Part shown: positions 21,892 through 32,047 of the stretch, one piece after another
Layout of the letters: the number at the start of each line of letters is the position of its first letter
Position numbering within the stretch: the first letter of the stretch is position 1
Assembly (NCBI GenBank): GCA_900155495.1
Contig: FTLJ01000880.1
Span: 1-51,642, forward strand
Direction: 5' to 3'
Source: Porogramme epimiltina
Taxonomy: Eukaryota > Basidiomycota > Agaricomycetes > Polyporales > Polyporaceae
DNA length: 51,642 nucleotides
Position numbers and translations under genes: made by a program
Notes under the pieces: model-generated
The model's database searches: none
Told to the model about the DNA's origin: nothing
What the model saw: the letters and a program-made list of their open reading frames with translations, nothing else

Positions 21892-23175
21892 ATGAAGAAC
21901 CTTCATCCCAGTACCACTGTCATTCGCTTACCTCGCTCCATTGATATATCTATTCCGTTCCCGTCTACTTTAATCCCTCCCCTGAACACAAGAGGACGTC
22001 TCACGTCTTCACACATTTCTTCTGACCCATCAACCTCGCCACGGACGTCTCCACCTACTACTGATACCCCGCCAAGTCCCCAGACGCCTCCTTCGCCTCC
22101 TTCGCCTCAATTCCCTCCTTTCCCTCCTTTCCCTCCCTCTCCACCCTCTCCACCGGTTTTCTCGTCGATGATTTTCTCCACGAACCTGGACACTGAGACG
22201 TGCGTCCAGAAGACCGTCACTTGGACATGGACGGGAGACCAGGACATGGTTTTTGACCTGGCCATAAATGCTTCTGTCTCCAAGAATCAGGCCAAGGTAT
22301 ACGTAGGGCTCGCATCTAACCTTGACACGTCAAGTTCCAGCTGGACATGGCCAAGCGTGAACGTGGCACAGGGGACGTATCGGTTCTTCGCTGTAATCGC
22401 AGGAGAGGCAATGGCGAGTTCATTACCCTTTTCCGTGGAGAACGGTACAAATGTCTCGTGTTTGGGTGTGTTCGCCTCCTCCACGTCATCCACCCGATTG
22501 ACATCCACCTCAAGTACAACATCTATTCCAAATACAACATCATCCTCCACGGCTATTGGTATATTTACCTTATCACTAGCTATGAAGACAGCTGGTTTAG
22601 ATACCATTTCGTCCCCAACATCACACATTAGCGGTATCGCCGGAGGCATTGCAGGAGGAGTCACGGCCGTGCTCCTCTTTGCAGCCCTTTATTACTTCGC
22701 ACGCCGACGTTGTCCTTCTTCAGGCCGCCACAGGGCAACTCCAGAACCGTACGTAGGCGAAAAACGAGACAATCTCCCGGCAGAGTTGTGCCCCCCTCTA
22801 GCGGACGACGGGGATGGACCGCCAGCCTATTCGTGCCCCTCGATGGTGAATGATGAGGACGATCCATCACCCTCCTTGTATCCTCCGATAATGGGACCAG
22901 ATAGCCCGGGCCCATCCACATCGAGATCCGGACCTTCGCCCAATTCGACACGGAACGCGCCCTTCGATCCAAGGCACTCAGACACTCAGAATACAACAGA
23001 AATCCAATCTCTACGAACAGCGCCGCCCTCTTATTCCTCGGCTTCTCCTACCCCCTCGATGCACCGGCGTAGTATGTCGGCGTGCAACCCATTCGATGAC
23101 GAATCGGAGGTCCTTCCAAGCTACACTTCGCGGATTAGCACCCAATATCCGTGCGGACCCGTGCTACGGCAGTAG
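21892..23175 (+). CDS. Kre9-like domain membrane protein with PPxY tail, array copy 1
   Basis: 427 residues. N-terminal Ser/Thr/Pro-rich stretch with SPPSPP-type repeats to about residue 90; Kre9-like domain with TETCVQKTVTWTWTGDQDMV, SSSSWTWPSVNVAQGTYRFF and ENGTNVSCLG; short Ser/Thr stalk; membrane helix GIAGGIAGGVTAVLLFAALY; stop-transfer ARRRC; Pro/Asp-rich tail with GPPAYS, APPSYSS and FDDESEVLPSYTSR. PPxY and LPxY are ligands for WW domains of Rsp5/Nedd4 ubiquitin ligases, so ubiquitin-driven endocytosis is possible (inference). Upstream, a conserved leader (about 21795-21838) ends in a donor-like GTGGGT, and an acceptor-like GCCAG lies just before the ATG. The same arrangement is seen in copies 2, 4 and 5, suggesting a 5' UTR intron. 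No signal peptide is visible. Confidence 0.82.
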   Translation: MKNLHPSTTVIRLPRSIDISIPFPSTLIPPLNTRGRLTSSHISSDPSTSPRTSPPTTDTPPSPQTPPSPPSPQFPPFPPFPPSPPSPPVFSSMIFSTNLDTETCVQKTVTWTWTGDQDMVFDLAINASVSKNQAKVYVGLASNLDTSSSSWTWPSVNVAQGTYRFFAVIAGEAMASSLPFSVENGTNVSCLGVFASSTSSTRLTSTSSTTSIPNTTSSSTAIGIFTLSLAMKTAGLDTISSPTSHISGIAGGIAGGVTAVLLFAALYYFARRRCPSSGRHRATPEPYVGEKRDNLPAELCPPLADDGDGPPAYSCPSMVNDEDDPSPSLYPPIMGPDSPGPSTSRSGPSPNSTRNAPFDPRHSDTQNTTEIQSLRTAPPSYSSASPTPSMHRRSMSACNPFDDESEVLPSYTSRISTQYPCGPVLRQ

Positions 23176-23603
23176 CAATAACTATATCGCGGTCGGAGCA
23201 GGCCTCTAGACTCGGGAAGGAGATAGTAGGGAGGGTAGGCGCGGAGTGTAATTAGTGCGGAGTGTATTGTGTGGGGTTTAGAACGGCGAAGGTGGCTGCG
23301 CGGGCGTACAGACTCGGTATATTGGTGCCCCCTCGGCCCTTCTACATGATCTTTGCAGATCTGAGGACGTTCTGGTAACGACATAAAATAAGTCGCCGCA
23401 CCGGGTGATGGCTTGGGGTGAATACCGTGGGTGGCGTTTAGGCGTGACGCGTGAACGCGTGAATACTTGAAGCAAGAGAGGCACTGGTTGAGGCTGCCGA
23501 GTTGCCGACTTCGATGATATAAGCGCCATTCGCTGGACCCCGGGCCACGGCTTGAGGCTAGTAGCCGCGTCTTCACGGTTTTGAACGGACGTGTCTTCTA
23601 CGA
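23176..23603. other. Array spacer
   Basis: 3' flank of copy 1. The GCTGCCGAGTTGCCGA segment near 23490 is the start of a spacer module that recurs in most later units. Confidence 0.6.
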
Positions 23604-23818
23604 ATGTCGTTGCAACGCCTTCGTGCTCCGGCGTCTAATTTCGAGGTGTCCACAACGTACGTGCTCCGAAACGGAGGCAAGACGTGACGCAAGAAGTCTT
23701 TGAATTTGCCGTTGCTAAGGTTCACTCTCTTGCATGTACTAGGCTGGTGGTCGCGTTCCGAACTGACTGTAGGCATCCTAGGTATTGAACAAGGAGAACA
23801 CATTCGTCAGTAAGTTGT
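23604..23818 (+). pseudogene. RPT6 remnant 1 (exons 4-5)
   Basis: Starts ATGTCGTTGCAACG like RPT6 exon 4, followed by a recognisable [14 protein letters not shown] region (GACGTGACGCAAGAAG) and the exon-5 end. The middle of exon 4 is rearranged and exons 1-3 are absent, so no ATPase core could be made. Confidence 0.85.
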
Positions 23819-24089
23819 ATTGTCTACTAACTCTCGCTGGTCCTATGCAACATTTGTGTCTCAATCGTTTTCCCGCTGAGTATGAGCTTGAAGCAACTTT
23901 GTAGACATAGGGCAAGCAAACGTTCAAGGAGGTTCTTAGAGGGGATTCAGTCGCGGTCTCGCGATACTGGTGGTCAATTGACGAGCCGGTCTCGCGAGGC
24001 CGGAATACCAGTCACGTGAAAGGGCCCTAGCCAAATCTAGTAGCAAAGCGCTTATTGTATGTCTCCGAACAGAAAGCAAAATAGAAAAC

Positions 24090-24159
24090 CAAGCGACTGA
24101 TTCGAACCCCCGACCGCCAGATTCCCTATCCCACACTGTACCAACTGTGCCACTAGGCC
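24090..24159 (-). ncRNA. tRNA-like pol III promoter, left arm
   Basis: On the minus strand, box A TGGCACAGTTGG (24141-24152) fits the consensus TRGCNNAGYNGG, and box B GGTTCGAATCA (24098-24108) differs at one position from GGTTCGANTCC. The cloverleaf stems pair poorly, so this is tRNA-derived rather than a working tRNA. Confidence 0.7.
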
Positions 24160-24249
24160 TTCGATATCTACAAAAGCACTAGCAATATATCACCACCTTT
24201 TGTACCTGGTCCCCAGATCTTATTGGGCGTCTTCCCTCGCCCCCCGGCA

Positions 24250-24510
24250 TCCACCTATCGGGCAGACCGCCGGGATCCGGATACCGGCCACCGGCCTCTA
24301 GATACCGGCAACATCCCCGGCCTCTAGATACCGGCCCCGGCCTCCAGATACCGGCCCCCTCCCCGGTATCTGGATACCGTCCCCCCTGCATCTGGGTACC
24401 GGGGCGGGGAGGGCCGTACTGTGTATGTACNNTCCAGAGGCCGGGGGCAGGCTGATGTCGGGAGCGGTATCCGGAGATCGTAGTGCACCCGGTATCTGGG
24501 CGCCGGGAGC
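24250..24510. repeat. Short-motif repeats in the centre of the foldback element
   Basis: Repeated CCGGCCTCTAGATACCGG-like units and inverted GGTATCTGGATACC motifs fill the centre on both sides of an assembly gap (NN at 24431-24432). It would form the loop and upper stem of the hairpin, which may explain the gap. Confidence 0.75.
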
Positions 24511-24590
24511 AAGGGGGGAGGCGCCCTATAAGACCCGGGAATGGGACCAAAAAGTGGTGATATATTCCTACTACTTATGCCTATATGAAA

Positions 24591-24661
24591 GGACTAGTGG
24601 CTCAGTTGGTAAAGTGAGGGTTGGGGACCAGAAAGGTCGAGGGTTCGAATCCATAGTTGGG
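24591..24661 (+). ncRNA. tRNA-like pol III promoter, right arm
   Basis: Box A TGGCTCAGTTGG (24598-24609) and box B GGTTCGAATCC (24642-24652) both match the consensus exactly, and a TTTTT terminator follows at 24669-24673. The acceptor stem does not pair, so it is not called as a tRNA gene. Confidence 0.75.
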
Positions 24662-24817
24662 CTTTCCATTTTTCTCGGTTTAGAAACGCAAAATAAGCGC
24701 CTTACTCCACGATTTGCCCGGGGCCTTTGCACGTGACTGGTATTCCGACCTCGCGAGACCGGCTCGTCAATTGACGAGCGGGATCAGGAGACCGGGACTG
24801 AATGTATTGGGTTCTTA

Positions 24818-25235
24818 ACTCCGAATCTTAAATCATCAAGCTTCAGTCATGTCATATCGCTTGTAAACAGAACACGTTCGGTATGATCCGTCCTAAAACC
24901 ACTCATCGTGAAGTTGTTCTTCATCGTTGTCGTGTCTGACTGGCATCTTTGGCGCTAGATTTCAACGTTCATGAACTTGTGCATCGAGGTGAGCTAACCC
25001 CGCCCGTCTCAACCTCAACTCCCGAAGCATACAGGTGGGTGTTACTCAACAAAAACCGTATCCTTTTTAGAACTCTCCATCCCGATCCCACCCCCATCTC
25101 TCCCCCTCACTCTCTTGACGCACCCACTTCGCCTTCACCTACCCTACCCCCATCTGTCGACATCTCAATCTAGGGACAGGATACCACCTATTTTCAATCC
25201 TCTCTCCTCACTTGTCAAGCTCTCCGCAGAGGGAA
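24818..25235 (+). other. Leader region of array copy 2
   Basis: Homologous to the regions before copies 1, 3, 4 and 5 (CTAGAT-TT-AA block near 24955). It contains a GTGAGC donor at about 24990 and CATACAG as a possible acceptor, in line with a spliced 5' leader. The Pro/Ser-rich N-terminus seen in copy 1 is present here only out of frame. Confidence 0.5.
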
Positions 25236-26252
25236 ATGTCATTCACATTCTCTATCAGCCAGAAGGCCGAAACGTGCGCCAAGGACGTCATTACTTGGAC
25301 ATGGGTCGGAGATCAGGATACGGTCTTCGACCTCGCCGTTATACGCAATGGTGTAGCCTTGACTCGAGCCTATGGATTATCATTGCATATAGTACTAGAC
25401 ACAACGCCCATGGTGCTCGCAACTGGCCTCAACGCGTCGAGTTCCAGCTGGACATGGCCAAGTGTGAATGTGTCGCCATGGACGTATCGGTTTTTGGCCA
25501 GTATTGCAGGGTCGACGACGAATTCATCAGACTTTTACGTGACAAACGGTACAGATGTCTCGTGCTTGGATGTATCCAACTCGATTCCATCCTCAAGCCG
25601 CCCATCTACACCTTTGACCCATCCGACATCCATCTTAGGTATAACATCCTCTACGGTGTCCACCATCTTGACCATTCCTAGTATACCGGTCACAAACTTA
25701 ACACCTCCCTCAACGGTCGCCAGCATCACACATTCCCCACCCATTACTGGTCCAGGTGCCATCCCGCCCCCCAGATCACGTACTAGTGGCATGTTCGGTG
25801 GGGTTGCAGGCGGAATCGCAGCGACGTTACTCTTTGTGGTTGTTTATTGCATCGTACGCGGCCGTCGATCTCCTTCGCCCAGCCCCACAACACCCCTAGC
25901 ACAGGATGCATGCGAGGAGCGAGGCGGCAGCAACTCCCTGCCGAGCTCCACTCCGGTAGACGACGAGCAAAATCCACCCGCTTTCTTAGACAATCCAATA
26001 CCAGGACTGGAGCCCCCCCCTTCCACGCTACACTCTCCAGGACCCTTGTCCATTTTGACACACAGTACTCTGAGTCGCCCCGACACTCAAAGTACGATCT
26101 GGATCTCCTCACGAACAGCGCCACCCCCTTATTCTTCGCGCTCTCCCTCCCCCTCAATGCGCCGATCTTGTACGCCAATGCCCAGCCCATTGGACGACAA
26201 GTCGGAGAGCCCTCCAAGCTACACTTCACGCACCAGCGCTTCACATCCGTGA
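25236..26252 (+). CDS. Kre9-like domain membrane protein with PPxY tail, array copy 2
   Basis: 338 residues from the ATG at 25236 (MSFTFSISQKAETC). The Kre9-like domain starts almost at the N-terminus: AETCAKDVITWTWVGDQDTV, SSSSWTWPSVNVSPWTYRFL, TNGTDVSCLD. A Ser/Thr/Pro stalk, helix GMFGGVAGGIAATLLFVVVY, stop-transfer VRGRR and a Pro-rich tail follow, with APPPYSSR and SPPSYTSR. The usual GTYRF became WTYRF after a one-residue change. Compared with copies 1, 4 and 5 it lacks the long Ser/Pro N-terminal extension, which is still visible upstream but in another frame. It may start at an unseen upstream exon. Confidence 0.75.
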   Translation: MSFTFSISQKAETCAKDVITWTWVGDQDTVFDLAVIRNGVALTRAYGLSLHIVLDTTPMVLATGLNASSSSWTWPSVNVSPWTYRFLASIAGSTTNSSDFYVTNGTDVSCLDVSNSIPSSSRPSTPLTHPTSILGITSSTVSTILTIPSIPVTNLTPPSTVASITHSPPITGPGAIPPPRSRTSGMFGGVAGGIAATLLFVVVYCIVRGRRSPSPSPTTPLAQDACEERGGSNSLPSSTPVDDEQNPPAFLDNPIPGLEPPPSTLHSPGPLSILTHSTLSRPDTQSTIWISSRTAPPPYSSRSPSPSMRRSCTPMPSPLDDKSESPPSYTSRTSASHP

Positions 26253-27091
26253 GGACCCGTGGACTGTTGGACTTGGGATATCCGTGGTTGCACTACGGAC
26301 GCGCCATCGCAGATATCTTGCGCTCAAGGCAGAGAAAATCCCTCACTTACGGAAGGAGAAGCAAGCTACATGGGGAGAGGGCAGCGAGAGGCGGTGCGTG
26401 GGGCTTAGGACTGTGGTGGTGGTTGCACTGGTGCACACTTTTAGTAGACTGTTGTTCCCGTTCGTTTCCTGCTCTGTATTTTCGTGGATCTCAGCCAGGT
26501 TGGTGGAGACATGAACGAGTCCCGAAAAGGGGCAGTACGGTGCACCGGAGCGGTTTGGTTTGGAAGAAGTGACACGCATACCCACTGCTGTACTTGAACA
26601 TGTACATTGCGTTTGTGTGCTTGCACAGGTTCGAACTGAAGCAAGAGGATTCAAGGAAGGTGGCTGAGTCGACGTCGGCCTTGACTCAGATCTAGATACG
26701 TCTCGCGTTGCCGAGTTGCCGAGGTAAGCGCTAATGGGATTCGGCGCGCGGCGAGGACGAGTTCACCTGAGTCCACGCCCTTGCTACTAAGTAGCACTTC
26801 TCCGCTCAGAGCACATTCGGCCCTCTCGCATCCTGAATGCCCCGAAAACCAAGGTCTATTATCACAGCAGCCAGCAACTCCTTCTAGCATCTTGCGATGG
26901 GTACGCATTTTGAGAGAGCGGTAAAAGATTTAGAGTTTGTCAAACAAGTGCGATGCCTCCGGTTATTCCTCGATGAGTATGCTTCTGATCGCCACTCGTC
27001 CCAGGTGAAGAGAAGGACCTTCGAGAGAATACTCATCAATGAGCCGCCCTCACTGCGCACTCTCGCTAGCCGATTCGTGATTACTTGTGCT
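26253..27091. other. Array spacer with the recurring spacer module
   Basis: Holds one copy of the spacer module: GTTGCCGAGTTGCCGAGGTA at about 26707, then a TTTAGAGTTTGTCAAACAAG and CTCGATGAGTATGCTTCTGA block near 26928-26985. No intact gene. Confidence 0.65.
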
Positions 27092-28280
27092 GTCTGGAAG
27101 CACAGCAGAATGCGCTCGACGTACGAGGTTAGTCGCGAGTGCATCTGGTCGTCGCTTGTATCTTATGCTATTCTCCTATAGTACGACTGGTGCGAGAAGA
27201 GCTCCAGCTGCTACATAAACCCGGGATCTATGTCGGAGAGGTGGTGAAGGACATGGGAAAGAACAGAGTGCTCGTGAATATACAGCCGGAAGGGAAATAC
27301 AGTGCGTTGCATCCCTCATACCCTCATTGCGCATTGCACTACGCTCGGACTCATACGCAATGCACAAGATCCTTTTAAACAACTTCGACCCCCTCGTCTT
27401 ACTCATGACGGTCGAGAAGGTCCCGGACAGCACCTACGACATGGTCGGAGGTCTCCACAAGTAAATTGAGGAGATCAAGAAGGTCATCGAGCTACCCGTC
27501 AAGCACCTCGAGCTCTTGGAGTCCCTCGGTATCACGCAACCCAAAGTGTCCTCTACGGCCCCCCGGGTACCGGAAAGACTCTTGCGCGTGTGGTCGCTCA
27601 CCGCACGGATTGCAAGTTCATTCGTGTGTCCGGCTCGGAGCTCGTGCAGAAGTACATCGGGGAGGGTCCGCGCATGGTGCGCGAACTGTTCGTGATGGCG
27701 CGTGAACACGCATCGAGAACCGTCTTCATAGATGAGAGTGGCTCTGGCGGTGGCGACTCGGAGGTGCAGCGCACGATGCTTGAGCTGCTCAATCAGCTCG
27801 TTCGCACAGACGAAGAACATCGAGGTCACCGTGGTTTCGAACTGGATAGATATTCTTGATACAGCTCTTCTGCGCCCTGGCCGCATCTGCCGTAAGATTA
27901 AGTCTCCGCCACCGGGTCCTAAGGCGCGTGTTGCCATCCTCCGCGTCCATTCGCGTAAGGTATGTGCCCTACTCCTAATGCTTATGTCTTCTAAGCTGTC
28001 TCACAACGATCCTGTTGCAGATGTCGTTGCAGCGTGGAACCAACCTTCGCGCTTTGACAGAGACGATGGGCCAGTGCTCCGGCGCCGAAGTATGAGGTGT
28101 CTGGAGTGGGGATGTACGCGCTCCGAGAGCGGAGGTAACAAGACGGCTTTAAATTTGGCGTTACCAAGGTTCGAATTCGCTACCTTGCATGACCTCCAAT
28201 GGACGTATTATTGACTGTATGCGTTCTAGGTATCGAATGACTAGCAAGGGATCACATCCGTCAATAAGTTGTTTTCATGA
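27092..28280 (+). pseudogene. RPT6 remnant 2 (end of exon 1 to exon 5)
   Basis: The most complete broken copy. The introns are retained at the parental positions, so it arose by DNA duplication and not by reverse transcription. Lesions: loss of the VDFDSEID part after exon 2, a TAA at 27462 where RPT6 has Gln151, a frameshift before Walker A, deletion of most of the [11 protein letters not shown]alker B segment, and an in-frame stop in exon 4. It cannot encode an ATPase. Confidence 0.93.
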
Positions 28281-28833
28281 TGTATCTTCTACCAACTCTC
28301 GCAGAACCTGTATAACATTTATGCTTCAATTTCTTTCCCGCCGTGTATAGAATATTGGGAGCTTGATGCAGCTTTGTTGACCGAAGGCCCGCAAACGTTC
28401 AAGAGGGTCTCTAACTCCGAATATTTAGTCATTAAGCTTCAGTCGTGTCGCCTCGCCCGCACTCTGAACATGCTCGGTAAGATCCGCCCCAGAACCGCTC
28501 ATCGCGAGGTAGTTCATCGTTATCGTGTCTGACCGATCTCTTCGGCCCTAGATTTCGAGAAGCATGAATTGTGCACCGAGGCGAGTTACCCTCCCGCCCG
28601 TCTCAACCTCAACTCCCTAAGCCCGTAGGTAGGTGTTGCTCAATAAAGACCGTCTCTATGTTGGGACTCTCCAGAGTACATCCCGACCCCACCCCCATTT
28701 CTCTCCCTTATTCTCTTGACACACCTGCTTTGCCTTCACCAACCCCATTGGTCGACGTCTCAGTCTAGAGAGAGAGCATCACACATTGAAATCCACTTCT
28801 CCACGTATCCTGTCAAGTTCACCGCCGAGAACA
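28281..28833. other. Array spacer and leader of copy 3
   Basis: Continues the duplicated leader. The segment CAAACGTTCAAGAGGG-TCTCTAACTCCG near 28394 is the empty counterpart of the foldback insertion site. Confidence 0.65.
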
Positions 28834-29867
28834 ATGTCATTCGCATTTTCTACCACCCAGAACACCAAAACATGCGTCGAGGAGGTCATTGCTTGGACAT
28901 GGGTTGGAGATCAGGATACGCTCTTCAATCTCTCCATCGTAAACGGAGTTATATCCCTGCCGGTGGGCTTAGGCTCGTCACCTACGACACAAATACGATC
29001 CATAACATCCCTCACAACTGACCTCAACGCGTCGACTTCCAGCTGGACGTAGCCAAGCGTAAACGTGGCACAAGGGCTGTATTGGTTTTCGGCCACCATC
29101 GCAGGGACGTCGACGTCTTCGTCACGCTTTTCCGTATACAATGGTACAAATGTCTCGTGTGTAGATGTATACAACTCCTCAACCTCTTCGACCCACCCGA
29201 CATCCTTCTTATGGGCAACATCCTCCACGCCCGCCACCATTCGAGTCTCGACCACTTCTATACCAGTCACGAGCGTCATACCTCTCCCAACGGTCTTCAA
29301 CGTGACACCTTCCCCACCCATCACTAGTCCAAGTGTCATCCCATCCCCCAGATTACACATCGGTGGCGTTTTCGGCGGGGCCGTGGGTGGAGTTGCAGCG
29401 GCGCTACTCTTTGCAGTCGTTTACTATTGCATTGTACGACACCGTCGTTCTATGTGCAGCCCCACAACACCCCTAGGGCAGGATGAACGCGGAGGGCTCC
29501 GTAGCAGCTCTATACGGCAGAGCTCCACTTCGGTAGACGGCGAGCAAAATCCACCAGCTTTCTTAGACTCTCCAATATCGGATCTGGAGCGCCCCCCTTA
29601 CTACCCTCTCCAGGACCCTTGTCCACTTTGACACACAGTACCCTGAGTTACCCAGACAATCAAAGTACGGCTGGGATCTCCACATGGACAGCACCACCCT
29701 CTTATCCTGGCGCTCAAAGTACAACGGAGATCTCCTCGCGGACAGCGCCACCCTCTTATTCTTCACGCTCTCCCTCTCCCTCAATGCGCCGATCTTGTAC
29801 ACCGGTGCCAAGCTCATTGGACGACAAGTCGGAGATTCTTCCAAGCTACCCTTCGAGTATCGCTTAA
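28834..29867 (+). pseudogene. Kre9-like membrane protein, array copy 3 (broken)
   Basis: Closest to copy 2. The Kre9-like domain begins KTCVEEVIAWTWVGDQDTLF, but the conserved WTWPSVNV became WT-stop (TAG at 29050-29052). Past the stop the same frame continues (NGTNVSCVD, helix GVFGGAVGGVAAALLFAVVY), and a frameshift near 29610 moves the tail with its APPSYSS and LPSYPSS motifs into another frame. Two independent lesions make a pseudogene likely. Confidence 0.85.
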
Positions 29868-30610
29868 CGGACGTGTGGATTCGCGGATCGTTGGATTTGG
29901 GGTATCTAATTATAAGGCTGCATAGTGGCACTTACGGGCACTTGGGGCTCTACCGTTAGCGCCATCGCAATATCTTACGCTGAAGTCAGGGAACTCCATA
30001 CGTATCCACTGCCGTGACAGCCGTACTTCATTTGCTGAATGTGTCTGTTGCGTTTGTGCCACCACACGGGTCCGAACCGAAGAAAGAAAGTTCCAGAAAG
30101 GCTGCTCAGTCGTGACGCCAGCCTTGACTCATATGAGTCATATATGGAATCCCCGTTGCCGAGTTGCCGAGATAGGCGCTAATGGGCACGCTCCGGCCCG
30201 AAGGCTCTGCGCCCTTGGTGCTACTACTAGCCGCTTTCCCGCCCAGAGCACGTTCTGCTATGCCATATCTTTAATGCACCGATGGTCTATCCTCCCCACA
30301 CTGCCTCGGAGCATCCTCCTATGTGTGCGCAATCTCAGAACTGAGGCGGAGAGCAGTAGAAGAAGGTTTACGGCTTGACGTTCTCAAACAAGTGCGATGC
30401 TCTCGGCTGTACCTCGATATCAAGCAGCTGAGTCCTGACCGGCATTCGTCCTAGAGGCAGAAAGGAACCCTCGAAAAAATACTCTCATCAGCAGCTTCTC
30501 TCATGCCATATTTGCTTTCGTCAGTTTGCGACGCCGTACTCAAGGCCCGTAGTAGCCGTGTCTTCACGGTTCCCAAGGGACGCATTCCTCACAACGGATG
30601 TAGGCGCTCT
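29868..30610. other. Array spacer with the recurring spacer module
   Basis: A spacer module copy lies at about 30150-30490 (GTTGCCGAGTTGCCGAGATA, then CAAGTGCGATGCTCTCGG and CCTCGATAT). No gene. Confidence 0.65.
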
Positions 30611-30666
30611 GTGTGCTGAAGAACAGCCAGAAAGAGAACACATCTGTCAACGAGTTGTTTTCGTGA
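30611..30666 (+). pseudogene. RPT6 remnant 3 (exon 5 only)
   Basis: Matches the last exon of RPT6 (AGAGAACACATCTGTCAACG..GTTGTTTTCGTGA) with small changes. Nothing of exons 1-4 is recognisable immediately upstream. Confidence 0.75.
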
Positions 30667-31174
30667 TGTACCTTCTCACTGCCGACTCTCGCGGGACCTA
30701 TGTAACGTTTTTGTCCCAATGTTTTTCTGTCATACGCGGGGGGACTATGAGGGGTTTCAGACGACCTTGTCAACTGGAGGCTCACAAACAAATGTACGTT
30801 TGTCAGGGCGCGTAGGTCTCTGGCTCCGAATCTTCAGTTGTTAGGCATCGATCATACTGCATCGCTCCCACGCCAGATCCTATGCAGTCGCAGAATCATA
30901 CATCGCGGAGCTGTCACGTACTATGATTATATTCGACCGCGCACTCTTTTGTACTAGATCTTAAGTTCTGTCCCTTGAAGAATAGGGTAAGTCGCCCTCA
31001 CGTTTGTCTCGACCTCGGCACGAAGAATCTTCGTCCCAGTCCCAGTCCCAGTCCACTCCGAGTCGCCTACCTCGCTCGAGTGACGTTCCTGTTACATTCC
31101 TATCTACTTTAATCCCTGCCCAGAACCCAACAGAACGTTCCATATCTTCATACATTGTTTCTTACCTGACAACC
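30667..31174 (+). other. Leader of array copy 4
   Basis: Homologous to the leader before copy 1 (CTAGATCTTAAG block at about 30955, donor-like GGGTAAGT at about 30985). The open frame upstream of 31175 begins without ATG. Confidence 0.5.
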
Positions 31175-32047
31175 ATGCCATCGACATCGCTGCCCACCAC
31201 TGACCCGCCCACCTCTCCATCGACACCGCTGTCCACTGGCACTACTGACCCACCGACCTCGCCACCGACGTCTCCGCCTAAAACTCACCCGCCTACCTTT
31301 TCACCTACATCTCCGCCTACTACTGACTCGCCGACCTCGCCACCGACCTCGCCGTCGACCTCGCCACTAACCTCGTCGCCGCATACGAATACCCCGCCGA
31401 GCTCCGTATCACCATCCTCGACCTGGTCGATGGCGTTCTCCACGATTCAGGACACCCAGACTACCCACTCGACATCTACGTCAAATATACCATTCTCCGC
31501 GACCACCCCTTCCTCGCCGGCCGCGAAACCAGCCGGCTCAGGCGCTATCATCAGCGGAATCGCCGGAGGGATTACAGGCGGATTAGTAGTGCTCCTCTTT
31601 GCAGCCTCTTACTACTTCGTACGCCGACGTCGTTCTTCACGCAACCACGCAGCAACCCGGGAGTCTCACTCTCGCGAAAAACGAGACAATCCCTTGTCGG
31701 TGCTGGGCTCCACTCCAGCCGATCACGAAGATGAATCTCCAGCCTCTTTACACCCTCCGATGGTGGATGACGAGGATGATCCACTAGCCTCCCTACACCC
31801 TGCGATATTGAGACCGGCCAATTTCCCTTCCACACCACTGCCAAGACCTTCGCCCAAATCGACATCGAGTATACTGAGTCATCCCGACACTCAGAGTATA
31901 ACGGAATTCTCTCTACGAACAGCCCCGCCATCTTATTCCTCGCCCTCTCCATCCCCTTCAATGCACCGATCTAGCACACCACTGTCCAGCCCTTTCGACG
32001 ACGAATCGGAGGTCCTTCCAAGTTACACCTCGAGAGCTAGCGCCTGA
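31175..32047 (+). CDS. Ser/Thr/Pro-rich membrane protein, array copy 4 (ectodomain deleted)
   Basis: 290 residues from the first ATG at 31175; the frame is open 57 codons further upstream. The N-terminal half is a degenerate TSPPTSPPTTD repeat (tandem ACCTCGCCACCGAC-type DNA). The Kre9-like domain is reduced to its first strand (AFSTIQDTQTT) fused to the stalk, so the core from TWxW to NGTDVSC is gone. The membrane helix GIAGGITGGLVVLLFAASYY, RRRR stop-transfer and the full tail with APPSYSS and FDDESEVLPSYTSR are intact. A mucin-like surface stalk protein is possible. Confidence 0.75.
   Translation: MPSTSLPTTDPPTSPSTPLSTGTTDPPTSPPTSPPKTHPPTFSPTSPPTTDSPTSPPTSPSTSPLTSSPHTNTPPSSVSPSSTWSMAFSTIQDTQTTHSTSTSNIPFSATTPSSPAAKPAGSGAIISGIAGGITGGLVVLLFAASYYFVRRRRSSRNHAATRESHSREKRDNPLSVLGSTPADHEDESPASLHPPMVDDEDDPLASLHPAILRPANFPSTPLPRPSPKSTSSILSHPDTQSITEFSLRTAPPSYSSPSPSPSMHRSSTPLSSPFDDESEVLPSYTSRASA

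Larger units (their letters stand above)
23939..24809. mobile_element. Foldback element with inverted tRNA-like arms (871 bp)
   Basis: The two arms (about 23945-24240 and 24520-24805) are inverted copies. Both contain ATTCAGTC, GTCAATTGACGAGCCGGTCT and GAATACCAGTCACGTG, read towards the centre from each end. An 8-bp direct repeat GGTTCTTA flanks it (23931-23938 and 24810-24817). The equivalent place downstream of remnant 2 (about 28405-28425) reads through without an insert, so an empty site exists. Each arm holds a tRNA-like pol III promoter pointing outward. No transposase is encoded, so it is non-autonomous. It may be two head-to-head tRNA-derived SINEs or a foldback DNA element; 8-bp duplications are typical of hAT transposases. 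Confidence 0.85.

Noticed and set aside
24591..24661. A functional tRNA gene
   Set aside because: Boxes A and B are perfect, but the acceptor and T stems do not pair, no clean anticodon arm forms, and it sits inside an inverted repeat.
27092..28280. RPT6 remnant 2 as a working second proteasome ATPase
   Set aside because: A stop at Gln151, a frameshift before Walker A and loss of most of the Walker B segment rule it out.
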